Assembly (NCBI GenBank): GCA_947453525.1
Contig: CANGHD010000012.1
Span: 1-39,742 of the forward strand
Direction of reading: 5' to 3'
From: Paracoccaceae bacterium
Lineage (GTDB): Bacteria > Pseudomonadota > Alphaproteobacteria > Rhodobacterales > Rhodobacteraceae
DNA: 39,742 bases
Part shown: one piece after another, positions 7,473-15,765 of the stretch
How the letters are laid out: each line of letters begins with the position of its first letter
How positions within the stretch are numbered: the first letter of the stretch is position 1
Translations under genes and position numbers: made by a program
Notes under the pieces: generated by a model
What the model was told of the DNA's origin: nothing
Databases searched by the model: none
Seen by the model: the letters and a program-made list of their open reading frames with translations, nothing else

Positions 7473-8425
7473 TTCCGGATCGCTCCAAAGCTCATGCCAC
7501 GCAAGAGATGGTTGCGCAGAAGGAAGGTGAAGATCGCCACTGGAAGCAGGAACAATGCCGTGCCCGAAGCGATCACGGTCCAGTCCGGCAGGCCGGAGCC
7601 CACTTGCGAGGGGATGAAAGGTGGGGCCGTCTGCGCTCGGCGGTTGGTCATGATCAGGGCGAAGGCGTATTCGTTCCAGGCGGTGATGAAGCAAAAGACG
7701 GCCGTGGCGGCGATGCCGGTCGCGGCCTCGGGGAGGACGATCTTGAAGAAGGCTTCCATGCGGGTATAGCCGTCCACCAGCGCGGCCTCTTCGTATTCAC
7801 GGGGGATTTCGTCGATGAAGCCCTTCATCAGCCAAACCGCAAAGGACACGTTGAAAGCTGTGTAAAGAATGATCAGGCCAAGGTGCGTGTCATTCAGCCC
7901 CACGGCGCGGTACATCAGGAACATCGGGATGGCGACCACCACAGGCGGCAACATCCGGGTCGACAGGATGAAGAACAACCAGTCCGCTTCGCCCTTCACC
8001 TTGAACCGCGAGAAGCCGTAGGCAGTGATCGTCCCCATCGCCACGGCGAGGAAGGTCGAGGTTATGGCAACGATCAGCGAGTTCAGGAAGCGGCTGGGAT
8101 AGCCGGAAAGCTGTACCTCACCCCGCCCGGTGCGGCTGATCCGCTCGCCGCCATCCAGCACGATCCTTTCCCACCAAGGCGCGCTTTCATAATCGACCTT
8201 CTCGTTCGGCTTCAACTGCACCCGTTTGGTGAACAGCTTGACGAAAGGCGAGACCTCGGGCGCAAAGAAGATCGTCGGCGGCACGGTCGTGGCCAGATTG
8301 CGTGGCTTGAACGCCGTGGCACCGATCCAGGCAATCGGTGCCAGAAATACGATCAGCGCCAAAATGATCATGCCCACCGCAACGCGGTTGCCCAGTCTTT
8401 GGCCATAGGACGTGACGGTCGCCAT
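7469..8425 (-). CDS. carbohydrate ABC transporter permease (MalG family)
   Basis: This 318-residue inner-membrane subunit has about six predicted transmembrane segments and the cytoplasmic EAA loop that contacts the ATPase (EYEEAALVDGYTRMEAFF). A long periplasmic insert after the first membrane segment (about residues 38-100) carries many charged residues, as in related MalG-type permeases of alphaproteobacteria. It starts one base after the stop of the MalF-type gene and overlaps the next small gene by four bases. The operon order of binding protein, MalF, MalG, small protein and two ATPases defines a CUT1-type importer. Confidence 0.92.
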   Translation of the reverse strand: MATVTSYGQRLGNRVAVGMIILALIVFLAPIAWIGATAFKPRNLATTVPPTIFFAPEVSPFVKLFTKRVQLKPNEKVDYESAPWWERIVLDGGERISRTGRGEVQLSGYPSRFLNSLIVAITSTFLAVAMGTITAYGFSRFKVKGEADWLFFILSTRMLPPVVVAIPMFLMYRAVGLNDTHLGLIILYTAFNVSFAVWLMKGFIDEIPREYEEAALVDGYTRMEAFFKIVLPEAATGIAATAVFCFITAWNEYAFALIMTNRRAQTAPPFIPSQVGSGLPDWTVIASGTALFLLPVAIFTFLLRNHLLRGMSFGAIRK

Positions 8426-8426
8426 C

Positions 8427-9329
8427 TTAGCGCTGCTTGGCTTTATTGAGGTATTTCACGTAGATATTGGTTATTGTCAGCACCATGATCAGAACGATGT
8501 AGGCCAAGGCGCAGGACTTCCCGGTCTGCCATTCCTGAAACGCCATTTTGTAGAGCCGGATCGAGATCAACTCGGTCGTGGGTTGACTGGTCATCACAAA
8601 GGCAAGATCGAAGGTCTTGAACGCCTCCATGGTCCGAAAGATGATGGCGATCAGCAGAATCGGTGCCACCAGAGGCAGGGTGATGCGAAAGAACACGTAG
8701 AACCGCCCGGCCCGGTCAATCGAGGCGGCCTCGTACAGATGCTTGGGTACTGCGGAGAGGCCTGCGAGGGACAAAAGCATCACGAAGGGAGACCACATCC
8801 AGATGTCGGTCAATGCTACGGCGTATAAGGCTATGCCCGGATCGGACAACCATTCGAAGTTGCCCAGACCAAGCGCATAGTTGATGATGCCGAAATTAGG
8901 GTCGTACAGCAGTTTCCAGAAGAGCCCGACCACCGCCATCGACAGCATCATCGGCAGCAGAAGCAAAGTCGTCACCAGCCCTTTGAACGGAAAGCTGCGG
9001 TTCAAGAGCAGCGCAAGACCAAAGCCGACCAGCACCTGCCCTGTCACCGATACGATCACATATTTTGCGGTGATGGTGAAATTGGTCCAGATGAACGGGT
9101 CCGCCAAGAGGTCGCGGTAGTTCTGCAAGCCAACGAAATTGGCCGCTTCCTTTGACGATGCCCGAAAGTCAGTGAACGAATAGCCCAGCGAGTAAATCAG
9201 CGGGAAAATGTTGAAGACAATCAGAAACGCGACGGTTGGCACGACAAACAGATTGCGGATCGCCAGATCGCTGAAGCCACGCGCGGCCGCTCGCGATTTC
9301 GGGTCCAGACGATTCATCACTTCGGCCAT
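8427..9329 (-). CDS. sugar ABC transporter permease (MalF family)
   Basis: This 300-residue membrane protein has a hydrophobic segment from about residue 26 (NLFVVPTVAFLIVFNIFPLI) and several others, and the EAA loop YEAASIDRAGRFYVFFRITLP-like region near residue 215. It forms the translocation pore with the MalG-type subunit encoded next. It begins 86 bases after the binding-protein stop, a gap occupied by a perfect hairpin. The transported sugar cannot be told from the permease. Confidence 0.92.
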   Translation of the reverse strand: MAEVMNRLDPKSRAAARGFSDLAIRNLFVVPTVAFLIVFNIFPLIYSLGYSFTDFRASSKEAANFVGLQNYRDLLADPFIWTNFTITAKYVIVSVTGQVLVGFGLALLLNRSFPFKGLVTTLLLLPMMLSMAVVGLFWKLLYDPNFGIINYALGLGNFEWLSDPGIALYAVALTDIWMWSPFVMLLSLAGLSAVPKHLYEAASIDRAGRFYVFFRITLPLVAPILLIAIIFRTMEAFKTFDLAFVMTSQPTTELISIRLYKMAFQEWQTGKSCALAYIVLIMVLTITNIYVKYLNKAKQR

Positions 9330-9373
9330 GCCTTCAAGTCCTGATTATTAGGTCACAAAAGGTCAAGCTGTTC

Positions 9374-9397
9374 CAGCGGAGCCCGAAGGCTCCGCTG
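9374..9397 (-). other. perfect stem-loop between binding-protein and permease genes (module A)
   Basis: CAGCGGAGCC (9374-9383) pairs perfectly with GGCTCCGCTG (9388-9397). On the minus strand the loop is TTCG closed by a C-G pair, the very stable UUCG tetraloop. It lies 18 bases past the binding-protein stop and has no T run, so it more likely stabilises the 3' end of the upstream message or partly stops transcription than fully terminates it. This would give more binding protein than permease, as known for malE. Confidence 0.6.
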
Positions 9398-9415
9398 TAT
9401 CGCGACGGGGACGGA

Positions 9416-10726
9416 TCAGTTGCCGCGCCCGTATTTGGCGAAGATCGCCTTCCAGTCGGCAGCCAGAGCGTCAAGGGTTTCCTGAGAAGTGCCCTGACCA
9501 CCCACCACGGCAGGATAGACCCGCTGGTTCAACGCGGTCAGCAGTTCGGCATATTCCGGCACGGCCCAGAAGTCCTTCACCTTGAACATGGTCTGATAGA
9601 AGGCCTCGTTGTAGGGGGTCGCGTTGCGGAACTCTGACGATTCCAGAACCGCCTTGGAACACGTGTAACCGCCAAGCTTGGCCCATTCCTTCTGGGTGTC
9701 GTCCTGAATGAACCACTTCAGGAATTTCATCGCCTCTTCCTTATTCTGTGAATAAGAGACAACGGAAATCCCCTGTCCGCCAAGGGCGGCATACTGGTCA
9801 CCGTCCGGCCCGGCGGGGTTGGCAAAGAAACCGGTATTGGCGGCATTGGGATTGCTGGCTGGGTTGATCAAAGCCGGAAAGAAGGCGAAATAGTTCATCG
9901 ACATCGCTGCGAGATTTTCGGTGATCGCCTGATTGTCCTCGACAAAGAAAGTCTTGGCCCAGCCGGGCGGTGCAAAGCTGTACAGCTTCTTGTAAGCGTC
10001 CAGTGCCGCCACGGCTTTAGGGGAATTGATCATCCCGTCGACCTTGTAGGTCGCCATGTCACCCAATTCCCCGCCATAGGAGAACAGGGCATTCTCAAAG
10101 CCCATCGCGAGCGCGTCATAAGAATTGTCCGTATAGATCGCGACGCCGTAGCGCTTTTGATCCGGGCGATAGAAGAATTCCGAAATGTCGGTCAGTTGCG
10201 CCCAGGTTGTCGGCGGCGCCAGGTCATAGCCGTATTTGGCCTTGAAGTTCGCCATCTCGGCCGGATCGGTGAACCAGTCCTTTCGGTAGGACCAGCCCAC
10301 GGCGTCACCTTCGGTCGGGATCGACCAGTACTTGCCCGAATTGCCCGGATATTCTGCATAGAACTTCATCGTCGCCGGAGCCATCTTGGACAGGACATCG
10401 TTTTCTTTCACGAAATCCGTGAGGTCGACGTAGTGCCCGGCCTCCGAAGCCGCCCCAAGCCACTGGCTGTCGCCGACGATCAGATCGTATGCCGAGCCCT
10501 GAGCGTTGAATTCGGTGAAGGCTTTGGTCTGGAAATCGGCCCAGGGCGTCGTTTCCACGGTGACCTTGACCCCGGTCTGGGCCTCGTATTCGTTGGCGAG
10601 TTCCTGCAAGTAGTTCGCCGGATCCCATTCGGCCCAGAAGATCGTCAATTCCTGCGCCAGCACGGACGTGCCGGACCACATAAACAAGCCAAGACCGGCC
10701 ACTAAACCTTTGGTCAACATGCGCAT
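9416..10726 (-). CDS. extracellular sugar-binding protein of an ABC importer (module A)
   Basis: This 436-residue protein is a periplasmic solute-binding protein of the carbohydrate family 1 type (MalE/UgpB fold). The signal peptide MRMLTKGLVAGLGLF, then MWSGTSVLA, ends at a probable cleavage site before QELTIFWAEW. The mature part opens with the usual beta strand and the motif EYEAQTGVKVTVETTPW. I start at ATG 10726 because GGAGG lies six bases upstream; an in-frame ATG at 10747 would add seven residues without a better site. It is the first gene of the module A transport operon. A TetR gene lies upstream on the same strand, 254 bases away. Confidence 0.9.
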   Translation of the reverse strand: MRMLTKGLVAGLGLFMWSGTSVLAQELTIFWAEWDPANYLQELANEYEAQTGVKVTVETTPWADFQTKAFTEFNAQGSAYDLIVGDSQWLGAASEAGHYVDLTDFVKENDVLSKMAPATMKFYAEYPGNSGKYWSIPTEGDAVGWSYRKDWFTDPAEMANFKAKYGYDLAPPTTWAQLTDISEFFYRPDQKRYGVAIYTDNSYDALAMGFENALFSYGGELGDMATYKVDGMINSPKAVAALDAYKKLYSFAPPGWAKTFFVEDNQAITENLAAMSMNYFAFFPALINPASNPNAANTGFFANPAGPDGDQYAALGGQGISVVSYSQNKEEAMKFLKWFIQDDTQKEWAKLGGYTCSKAVLESSEFRNATPYNEAFYQTMFKVKDFWAVPEYAELLTALNQRVYPAVVGGQGTSQETLDALAADWKAIFAKYGRGN

Positions 10727-10764
10727 TTTTTCCTCCCTACGCATCATTTGCCGTCAGTTTTGGT

Positions 10765-10779
10765 GGGCTTTTTCAGCCC
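10765..10779 (-). other. short hairpin upstream of the module A operon
   Basis: GGGCT (10765-10769) and AGCCC (10775-10779) form a 5-bp stem in the gap between the TetR stop and the binding-protein start. A near-palindrome CCAAGcCTTGG (10888-10898) lies in the same gap. Either could be a weak terminator of the regulator message or an operator. I see no convincing -35/-10 pair here. Confidence 0.25.
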
Positions 10780-10980
10780 GGTTTCCCCCATTCTTGGGGT
10801 GTGTGAAGCACGACCGACCATGGGCAAACGCAAAGTCCGTCGCGCATCTTGATCTGGTTTTCGAACGCCCCGCCCCGGTTGGTTGATCCAAGCCTTGGTT
10901 TGGGTCGTTGTATTTCGTACTCTCCTTGTTGCCCTTTCTGACGCCCCTCCGCGCCTGTCCGGGATCTGTCCCAATCGGTT

Positions 10981-11628
10981 TCAGGCCGTCTGCGGCCCCT
11001 GCGCCTCTGCCAAAGCCGCGCGGACCAAGGCACGCGCGGCCCAGGTTGCGACGCTTTGCATTTGATCAACATCGGCTTTCCAGATGTCCTTCAAGACCAG
11101 AAGAACCTCGAGCCCGAAGGTCAGCGACAGCGCCATCGCCAACCGCTTGAACTGCGCATCGCTGAGCCTGTCGCGCACCGGCGACAGGGCCTTTTCCAGC
11201 AACTCGATCCGATGACCGCGCCGGAATTGCTGGCCGCTGGGCGCAGGATCGGAACGCCACTGCGCCCACTGGTCCAGCGATAGGCCGAGAGCTGCCTTGA
11301 ACGTCGTCTCAAACTCCAGGATCCGGTCGCTGGAGGAGGATAGCAGGTCGGTGACCCGCTCTTGCGCATCTTCGGAGGAGCAGTCCCACGTCAGGATAGG
11401 CCCAAGCGCATGGCCCACGACCGCCTCCACCAGAGCAGATTGGGTCGGGAAATACCGGTAGGCCGTGGCACGCGAGACGCCCGCCGCCTCGGCCGCGGCG
11501 CTGACCGAAGGCGTCTGGCCCCGCTGCATCAGGCCGACTGCTGTGCGCACCATCAGGTCATGCGTGCGGGCACCAGCTCCAGTCAGACTGGCACTTTGTG
11601 ACTCGGATCTTTCAAATGATACGCCCAT
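10981..11628 (-). CDS. TetR/AcrR family transcriptional regulator
   Basis: This 215-residue protein has an N-terminal TetR helix-turn-helix with the typical SVSAAAEAAGVSRATAYRYF segment followed by PTQSALVEAVV. The C-terminal domain (about residues 85-215) is a ligand-binding helical domain with no obvious relatives. The open frame extends to a TTG at 11664, but the ATG at 11628 is the better start because no Shine-Dalgarno precedes the TTG and homology begins well after it. The gene sits between two operons, divergent from module B (77-113 bases) and upstream of module A on the same strand, so it may control either or both. Confidence 0.85.
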   Translation of the reverse strand: MGVSFERSESQSASLTGAGARTHDLMVRTAVGLMQRGQTPSVSAAAEAAGVSRATAYRYFPTQSALVEAVVGHALGPILTWDCSSEDAQERVTDLLSSSSDRILEFETTFKAALGLSLDQWAQWRSDPAPSGQQFRRGHRIELLEKALSPVRDRLSDAQFKRLAMALSLTFGLEVLLVLKDIWKADVDQMQSVATWAARALVRAALAEAQGPQTA

Positions 11629-11643
11629 ACCGGAATGATACGC
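11615..11643. promoter_or_regulatory. direct repeat at the tetR/module B divergent promoter
   Basis: AATGATACGC occurs at 11615-11624 and again at 11634-11643, an exact 10-base direct repeat with a 19-base period, close to two helical turns. It brackets the tetR start codon (11626-11628) and lies about 100 bases before the first gene of module B. It is a candidate operator for autorepression. That TetR proteins usually bind inverted rather than direct repeats argues for caution. Confidence 0.4.
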
Positions 11644-11741
11644 ATATCTCAAAAAGCTTTTCAACGGGCTTTGTTGGGGTCATATTGGACCGCATCTTCA
11701 AACGCGACCGAGACCCGGATCATTGAGGAAGGCTTGCAGTC

Positions 11742-12926
11742 ATGCGCCGGATTTACGTCATCGGAACGGCGGATACCAAAGGGGCGGAATTGCGCTTCCT
11801 TGCGCAAGCAATTGCCGCGGGCGGTGGCGCGCCGGTGATTGTCGACGTCGGCATCGGCACACCGTCGATTGCGCCCGACGTCGTGGCAGCGCAGGTCGCC
11901 GCGCACGGCGCCCCCGGCCTTCTGGCGCTGCAAGACCGGGGGGCAGCAGTCTGTGCCATGGCCGAGGCCTTCATGCGCTTCATCACCACCCGCGACGATA
12001 TCGCCGGCCTGATCGGCATCGGCGGCAGCGGCGGCACCGCCATTGTCACCGCCGGGATGCGCACACTGGCCATAGGGGTGCCCAAGTTGATGGTCTCGAC
12101 CCTCGCCTCAGGCGATACGTCACCCTATGTGGGCGTCAGCGACATCGTGATGATGCCCTCGATCACCGACCTTGCCGGGTTGAACCGGATCAGCCGAGGC
12201 GTCCTTGGGCGGGCGGCCGCCGCGATAACGGCCATGGCCGGGGTATCGCCGCCACCTGCGGGTGACAGGCCTGCCATCGGCATGACGATGTTTGGCGTGA
12301 CAACTCCGGCTGTGACGCAGGTTCTGGAACGGTTGGGCAGCACAGTTGAAGGGATGGTGTTTCACGCCACGGGAACCGGCGGCCGCACCATGGAGGCGCT
12401 GGTCGACAGCGGCTTTCTGGAAGGCGTCATCGACCTGACCACAACTGAAGTGGCCGATCTTCTTTGCGGTGGTGTCTTGCCCGCAGGACCAGACCGGCTG
12501 GACTGCATCGCGCGGACCAAGATGCCCTATGTTGGCTCTGTCGGCGCCTGCGACATGGTCAACTTCTGGGCACCGGGGACGGTGCCGGACCGCTACAAGG
12601 ACCGGCTCTTTCACCGCCACAACGCCAATGTCACATTGATGCGGACCAATGCCGAAGACAACGCCGCCATCGGTGCCTGGATCGCGGCCAAGCTGAACCG
12701 CTGCGAAGGCCCCGTCCATGTCCTGCTGCCCGGGGCCGGGGTCTCTGCCCTTGATGTCGAAGGTGGCGCCTTCTTCGACCCCGCCGCCGATGCTGCCCTG
12801 TTTGACGCGCTGCAGAAGGGCTTGCAGCCAACCGCCAGCCGTCGCGTCACCCGCCTGCCTTTGCATATCAACGACCCGGCCTTTGCCGACTCCGTCGTTG
12901 CCGCCTATCGTCAAATGACCGCATGA
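11742..12926 (+). CDS. Tm-1-like ATP-binding domain protein (UPF0261)
   Basis: This 394-residue protein matches the UPF0261/Tm-1 N-terminal domain family. The start MRRIYVIGTADTKGAELRFL, the glycine-rich IGIGGSGGTAIVTAG (residues 91-105) and SGDTSPYVGVSDIVMMPSIT (123-142) are hallmarks. In the tomato Tm-1 resistance protein the homologous region binds ATP and contacts viral replication protein, but the bacterial function is unknown. It is followed nine bases later by the PEP-hydrolase-family TIM-barrel gene, the same two domains that plants carry as one polypeptide. It opens a four-gene plus-strand operon with a cupin and a mutarotase, which suggests metabolism of a small molecule. Confidence 0.88.
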   Translation: MRRIYVIGTADTKGAELRFLAQAIAAGGGAPVIVDVGIGTPSIAPDVVAAQVAAHGAPGLLALQDRGAAVCAMAEAFMRFITTRDDIAGLIGIGGSGGTAIVTAGMRTLAIGVPKLMVSTLASGDTSPYVGVSDIVMMPSITDLAGLNRISRGVLGRAAAAITAMAGVSPPPAGDRPAIGMTMFGVTTPAVTQVLERLGSTVEGMVFHATGTGGRTMEALVDSGFLEGVIDLTTTEVADLLCGGVLPAGPDRLDCIARTKMPYVGSVGACDMVNFWAPGTVPDRYKDRLFHRHNANVTLMRTNAEDNAAIGAWIAAKLNRCEGPVHVLLPGAGVSALDVEGGAFFDPAADAALFDALQKGLQPTASRRVTRLPLHINDPAFADSVVAAYRQMTA

Positions 12927-12935
12927 GGAGACGTC

Positions 12936-13787
12936 ATGCCCGCCATCCCCCGCCAGGCCCTGCTTGAAAAGTTCCATTCCATGCGCCGCGCAGGTCACCC
13001 CATCATCGGCGGCGGGGCCGGTACCGGCCTTTCGGCCAAGTCGGAAGAGGCAGGTGGGATTGATCTGATCGTCATCTACAACTCTGGCCGCTACCGCATG
13101 GCCGGGCGCGGCTCGGCGGCGGGTCTGCTGGCCTTTGGCAATGCCAATGACATCGTCTTGGACATGGCGCGTGAGGTGCTGCCAGTGGTGCGCCACACCC
13201 CGGTTCTGGCAGGCGTCAATGCCACCGACCCGTTCCTGCTGCTTCCGCAATTCCTGCAGCAATTGAAGCATCTGGGCTTCTCCGGCGTGCAGAACTTCCC
13301 CACCGTGGGCCTGTTCGACGGCACCATGCGGCAAAGCTTCGAAGAAACCGGCATGGGCTTCGGGCTGGAGGTTGACATGATCGCCGCCGCCCATGCGATG
13401 GACCTGCTGACGACGCCTTACGTCTTCACCCCCGACGAGGCGAGGGCGATGACCCATGCCGGGGCCGATCTGATCGTGGCCCATATGGGCGTGACGACGG
13501 GTGGCGAGGTTGGCGCCCGCGCCGCCAAGTCGCTTGACCAATGCGTGACCGAGATTGCGGCGATTGCCGAGGCTGCTCTGGCAATCCGGCCCGATGTGCT
13601 GGTTCTGTGCCACGGTGGCCCGATCTCAATGCCGGAGGACGCTGCCCATGTGCTGGACCGTTGTCCGGATTGCCACGGCTTTTACGGCGCAAGCTCGATC
13701 GAGCGGTTGCCGGTCGAACGGGCCATCAAGGCGCAGGTGGAAAGCTTCAAATCACTGACAACGGGACGGCAGGGAACCCCATCATGA
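12936..13787 (+). CDS. phosphoenolpyruvate hydrolase family TIM-barrel protein
   Basis: This 283-residue protein belongs to the TIM-barrel family annotated as PEP hydrolase-like. Conserved segments are [20 protein letters not shown] (residues 22-41), [19 protein letters not shown] (42-60) and [15 protein letters not shown] near the C-terminus. The family is the bacterial counterpart of the C-terminal domain of plant Tm-1 proteins. Members are usually next to a UPF0261 gene, as here. The reaction in bacteria is not settled, so the name should be read as a family label. GAGG lies six bases before the ATG at 12936. Its stop overlaps the cupin start (ATGA, 13784-13787). Confidence 0.87.
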   Translation: MPAIPRQALLEKFHSMRRAGHPIIGGGAGTGLSAKSEEAGGIDLIVIYNSGRYRMAGRGSAAGLLAFGNANDIVLDMAREVLPVVRHTPVLAGVNATDPFLLLPQFLQQLKHLGFSGVQNFPTVGLFDGTMRQSFEETGMGFGLEVDMIAAAHAMDLLTTPYVFTPDEARAMTHAGADLIVAHMGVTTGGEVGARAAKSLDQCVTEIAAIAEAALAIRPDVLVLCHGGPISMPEDAAHVLDRCPDCHGFYGASSIERLPVERAIKAQVESFKSLTTGRQGTPS

Positions 13788-14203
13788 CCAAAGCGGAAAA
13801 CAATTTCGTCTACCCCGGTGACGTCGATGCCTTCGGCTTTGACTGGGGTCAACTGGCGCTGACCGTGGCGCCCGAGGTGAACGGGGCGCGCAAGTTCTCA
13901 GGCGGCGTGGTGGACCTGCCCTCGGGCAAGGGCCACAGCCGCCACAACCATCCCGGTGCCGAAGAGATCATCTTCGTCATCTCCGGCCATGGCCAGCAGA
14001 TGGTCGAGGACCCTCACGGCAATCCGATGACGCAGGACGTAGGCCCCGGCTGTACCGTCTTCGTACCTGAAAGCCGGTTTCATTCGACGCTAAACACCGG
14101 CGCGGGCCCGATGCAGTTGTTCGTCGTCTACTCGCCCGCCGGCCCCGAACTGGCGCTGCGCGACTTGGCCGATTTCCGGATCATCCCCAAGGCCAACCGC
14201 TAG
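13784..14203 (+). CDS. cupin domain protein
   Basis: This 139-residue single-domain beta-barrel protein carries the cupin motif 1 as [23 protein letters not shown] (His54, His56, a Glu at 60-61) and motif 2 around [12 protein letters not shown] (His100), so it likely binds a metal ion. Small cupins of this size act as sugar isomerases, lyases or dioxygenases, or have no known reaction. The start is fixed by the ATGA overlap with the upstream gene. It lies between the TIM-barrel gene and the mutarotase gene, implying a shared sugar-like substrate. Confidence 0.85.
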   Translation: MTKAENNFVYPGDVDAFGFDWGQLALTVAPEVNGARKFSGGVVDLPSGKGHSRHNHPGAEEIIFVISGHGQQMVEDPHGNPMTQDVGPGCTVFVPESRFHSTLNTGAGPMQLFVVYSPAGPELALRDLADFRIIPKANR

Positions 14204-14216
14204 AAGGAGTGCCGCC

Positions 14217-14546
14217 ATGAAACGGATCGGACGTGTGATCGGCCTGAACGCCAAAGACATCCCCGAATACAAGCGCCTGCACGCCGCCCTTTGGCCCGAG
14301 ATCGAGACACTGCTGCGCAAGGCAGGCATGCGCAACTATTCGATCTTTCTGAAAGAGCCGGAGAACCTTCTGTTCGCCTATCTGGAATATGAAGGGACCA
14401 ACATGGAACAGGACAATCTGCTGATCGCCGCCAGCGACGACATGAAACGCTGGTGGGCGCTGACCGACCCGATGCAGCAGCCCTTGGAGACGCGCAATCC
14501 CGGCGAATGGTGGGCTCAGATGGAGGAGGTCTTCCACCTCGACTAG
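14217..14546 (+). CDS. rhaM: L-rhamnose mutarotase family protein
   Basis: This 109-residue protein has the length and motifs of RhaM/RhaU: MKRIGRVIGLNAKDIPEYKR, then LHAALWPEI, with Tyr18 and His22 at the positions used for catalysis in the E. coli enzyme, and the tryptophan-rich KRWWALTDPMQ (about residues 77-87). The family interconverts alpha and beta anomers of L-rhamnose and related 6-deoxy sugars. GAAGGAG precedes the ATG at about the right spacing. No rhamnose isomerase, kinase or aldolase is in the window, so the actual sugar may be a different one. It is the last gene of module B and converges on the next gene with a 31-base gap. Confidence 0.9.
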   Translation: MKRIGRVIGLNAKDIPEYKRLHAALWPEIETLLRKAGMRNYSIFLKEPENLLFAYLEYEGTNMEQDNLLIAASDDMKRWWALTDPMQQPLETRNPGEWWAQMEEVFHLD

Positions 14547-14577
14547 CGCCGCGTTCCTCTCGTCTCGAGCGCAGGGT

Positions 14578-15765
14578 CTATCGCGCCTTGGCACCAGCGA
14601 CTGCAGTCCTGATCCAGTCCAGCCGCTTGGGCGGGACAAGACAAAGATTGTAGAAGTTGTACCCGTCGACCCAAGGACCCGCGGCGGCCACCCTTGCCTC
14701 CAGATCGGCGCGATCCTTCACGTTCGGATGAAACAGCTGGAACCCTGCGATCAGCGTCTTTTCCGGCCCCAAAACGGATCGCGCGCCAGCCATTAGGGTG
14801 GGTATCCGGTCAACCGGCGTAAAATAGGCGCAGTGGAGCACGCCGTCGACATGGCGGACAATGGCTGCAATATCGACGCCGCCCCACCACGATCCTTCAA
14901 AGTCAATCAGCAGCAGGCGCACCCCGGGTGGCACCACAGCCTTGATCTCGGCCACGAGCGAGCAGACGGGCTCGGATCGCCACAAAAGATAGTCGTGCAG
15001 CGCTGGCAGTCTGGCAAAGGCCTCCAGCCCCAGTGCCTGAAAATCGGGAAACTGTGTCTCGGGCAGTTCACGAACAAAGGCCGCATCCAGCAAAGCGACC
15101 ACCGCCGCACGCGCCGCATCGCCATCAATCCCCGCCGCCTTGCTGCGTGTCAGGCAATGGGCGCAAAAGCAGAGGCCAAGCAGGAAATCATCCTCGGGCA
15201 AGACGGGCAATCCGTCTTTTTCATGGTGAAAACCGTGCGAAAACCCCAAGAAATCCGGGCTTTCCAACTCGATCCGGTCGGGGCGGTAGCGTTCGGCAAT
15301 CTCCCTGACCAACCCAACCACATAGGCTCGCGCCGCCGGACTGGAGGGGCACAGCCCGTAATGCTGCGCGTCGCCATGGGCTGTGCGGACCACATGATCC
15401 GGATGCAGAAATCCCAGACGGGAGTTGTGCAGACAGACGGTCCAGCAACTGATCCCTGGCCCGCCCTTGTCACGCCTCCTGACCAGTTCGGCCAGTTTGT
15501 CACCTTCGGTCCGCACGATATCGGCCTGCACAGGCACGATCTCGGCCCCAGCCCAGCGGAAGGGGTCCACCTTGTAATAGACCGTGCCATCCTGCGGGTA
15601 GTATACGCGCCTTGTGGGGTTGCCGGGCTGCAGGAAGCGCCCGGCGTGGTACGAGGTGGCCAGACTGACCATTCCCGCCCCCACCCCGGCCAGTGTTGTC
15701 ATGGCCGCCTCCAGCCCCAGATCGTGCAGGTCCCAAGGATAGGCCCAGACCGAAACCTCGCTCAT
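14578..15765 (-). CDS. uncharacterised protein with a CxCxxC motif, amidohydrolase operon
   Basis: This 395-residue protein begins MSEVSVWAYPWDLHDLGLEA and looks like an alpha/beta-barrel protein with glycoside-hydrolase-like strands (for example RPDRIELESPDFLGFSHGFH, residues 161-180). A CFCAHC motif at 199-204 could bind a metal; a similar short Cys-rich turn occurs in some putative glycosyl hydrolases. No catalytic pair can be assigned. The start is chosen at 15765, where the ATG overlaps the amidohydrolase stop (ATGA, 15762-15765); a start six codons upstream is possible. It is the last gene of the module C leftward operon, so it may act on the same imported compound. Confidence 0.6.
   Translation of the reverse strand: MSEVSVWAYPWDLHDLGLEAAMTTLAGVGAGMVSLATSYHAGRFLQPGNPTRRVYYPQDGTVYYKVDPFRWAGAEIVPVQADIVRTEGDKLAELVRRRDKGGPGISCWTVCLHNSRLGFLHPDHVVRTAHGDAQHYGLCPSSPAARAYVVGLVREIAERYRPDRIELESPDFLGFSHGFHHEKDGLPVLPEDDFLLGLCFCAHCLTRSKAAGIDGDAARAAVVALLDAAFVRELPETQFPDFQALGLEAFARLPALHDYLLWRSEPVCSLVAEIKAVVPPGVRLLLIDFEGSWWGGVDIAAIVRHVDGVLHCAYFTPVDRIPTLMAGARSVLGPEKTLIAGFQLFHPNVKDRADLEARVAAAGPWVDGYNFYNLCLVPPKRLDWIRTAVAGAKAR

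Noticed and set aside
14217-14546. A full L-rhamnose degradation operon
   Set aside because: Apart from the mutarotase-family gene there is no isomerase, kinase, aldolase or dehydrogenase typical of rhamnose catabolism.
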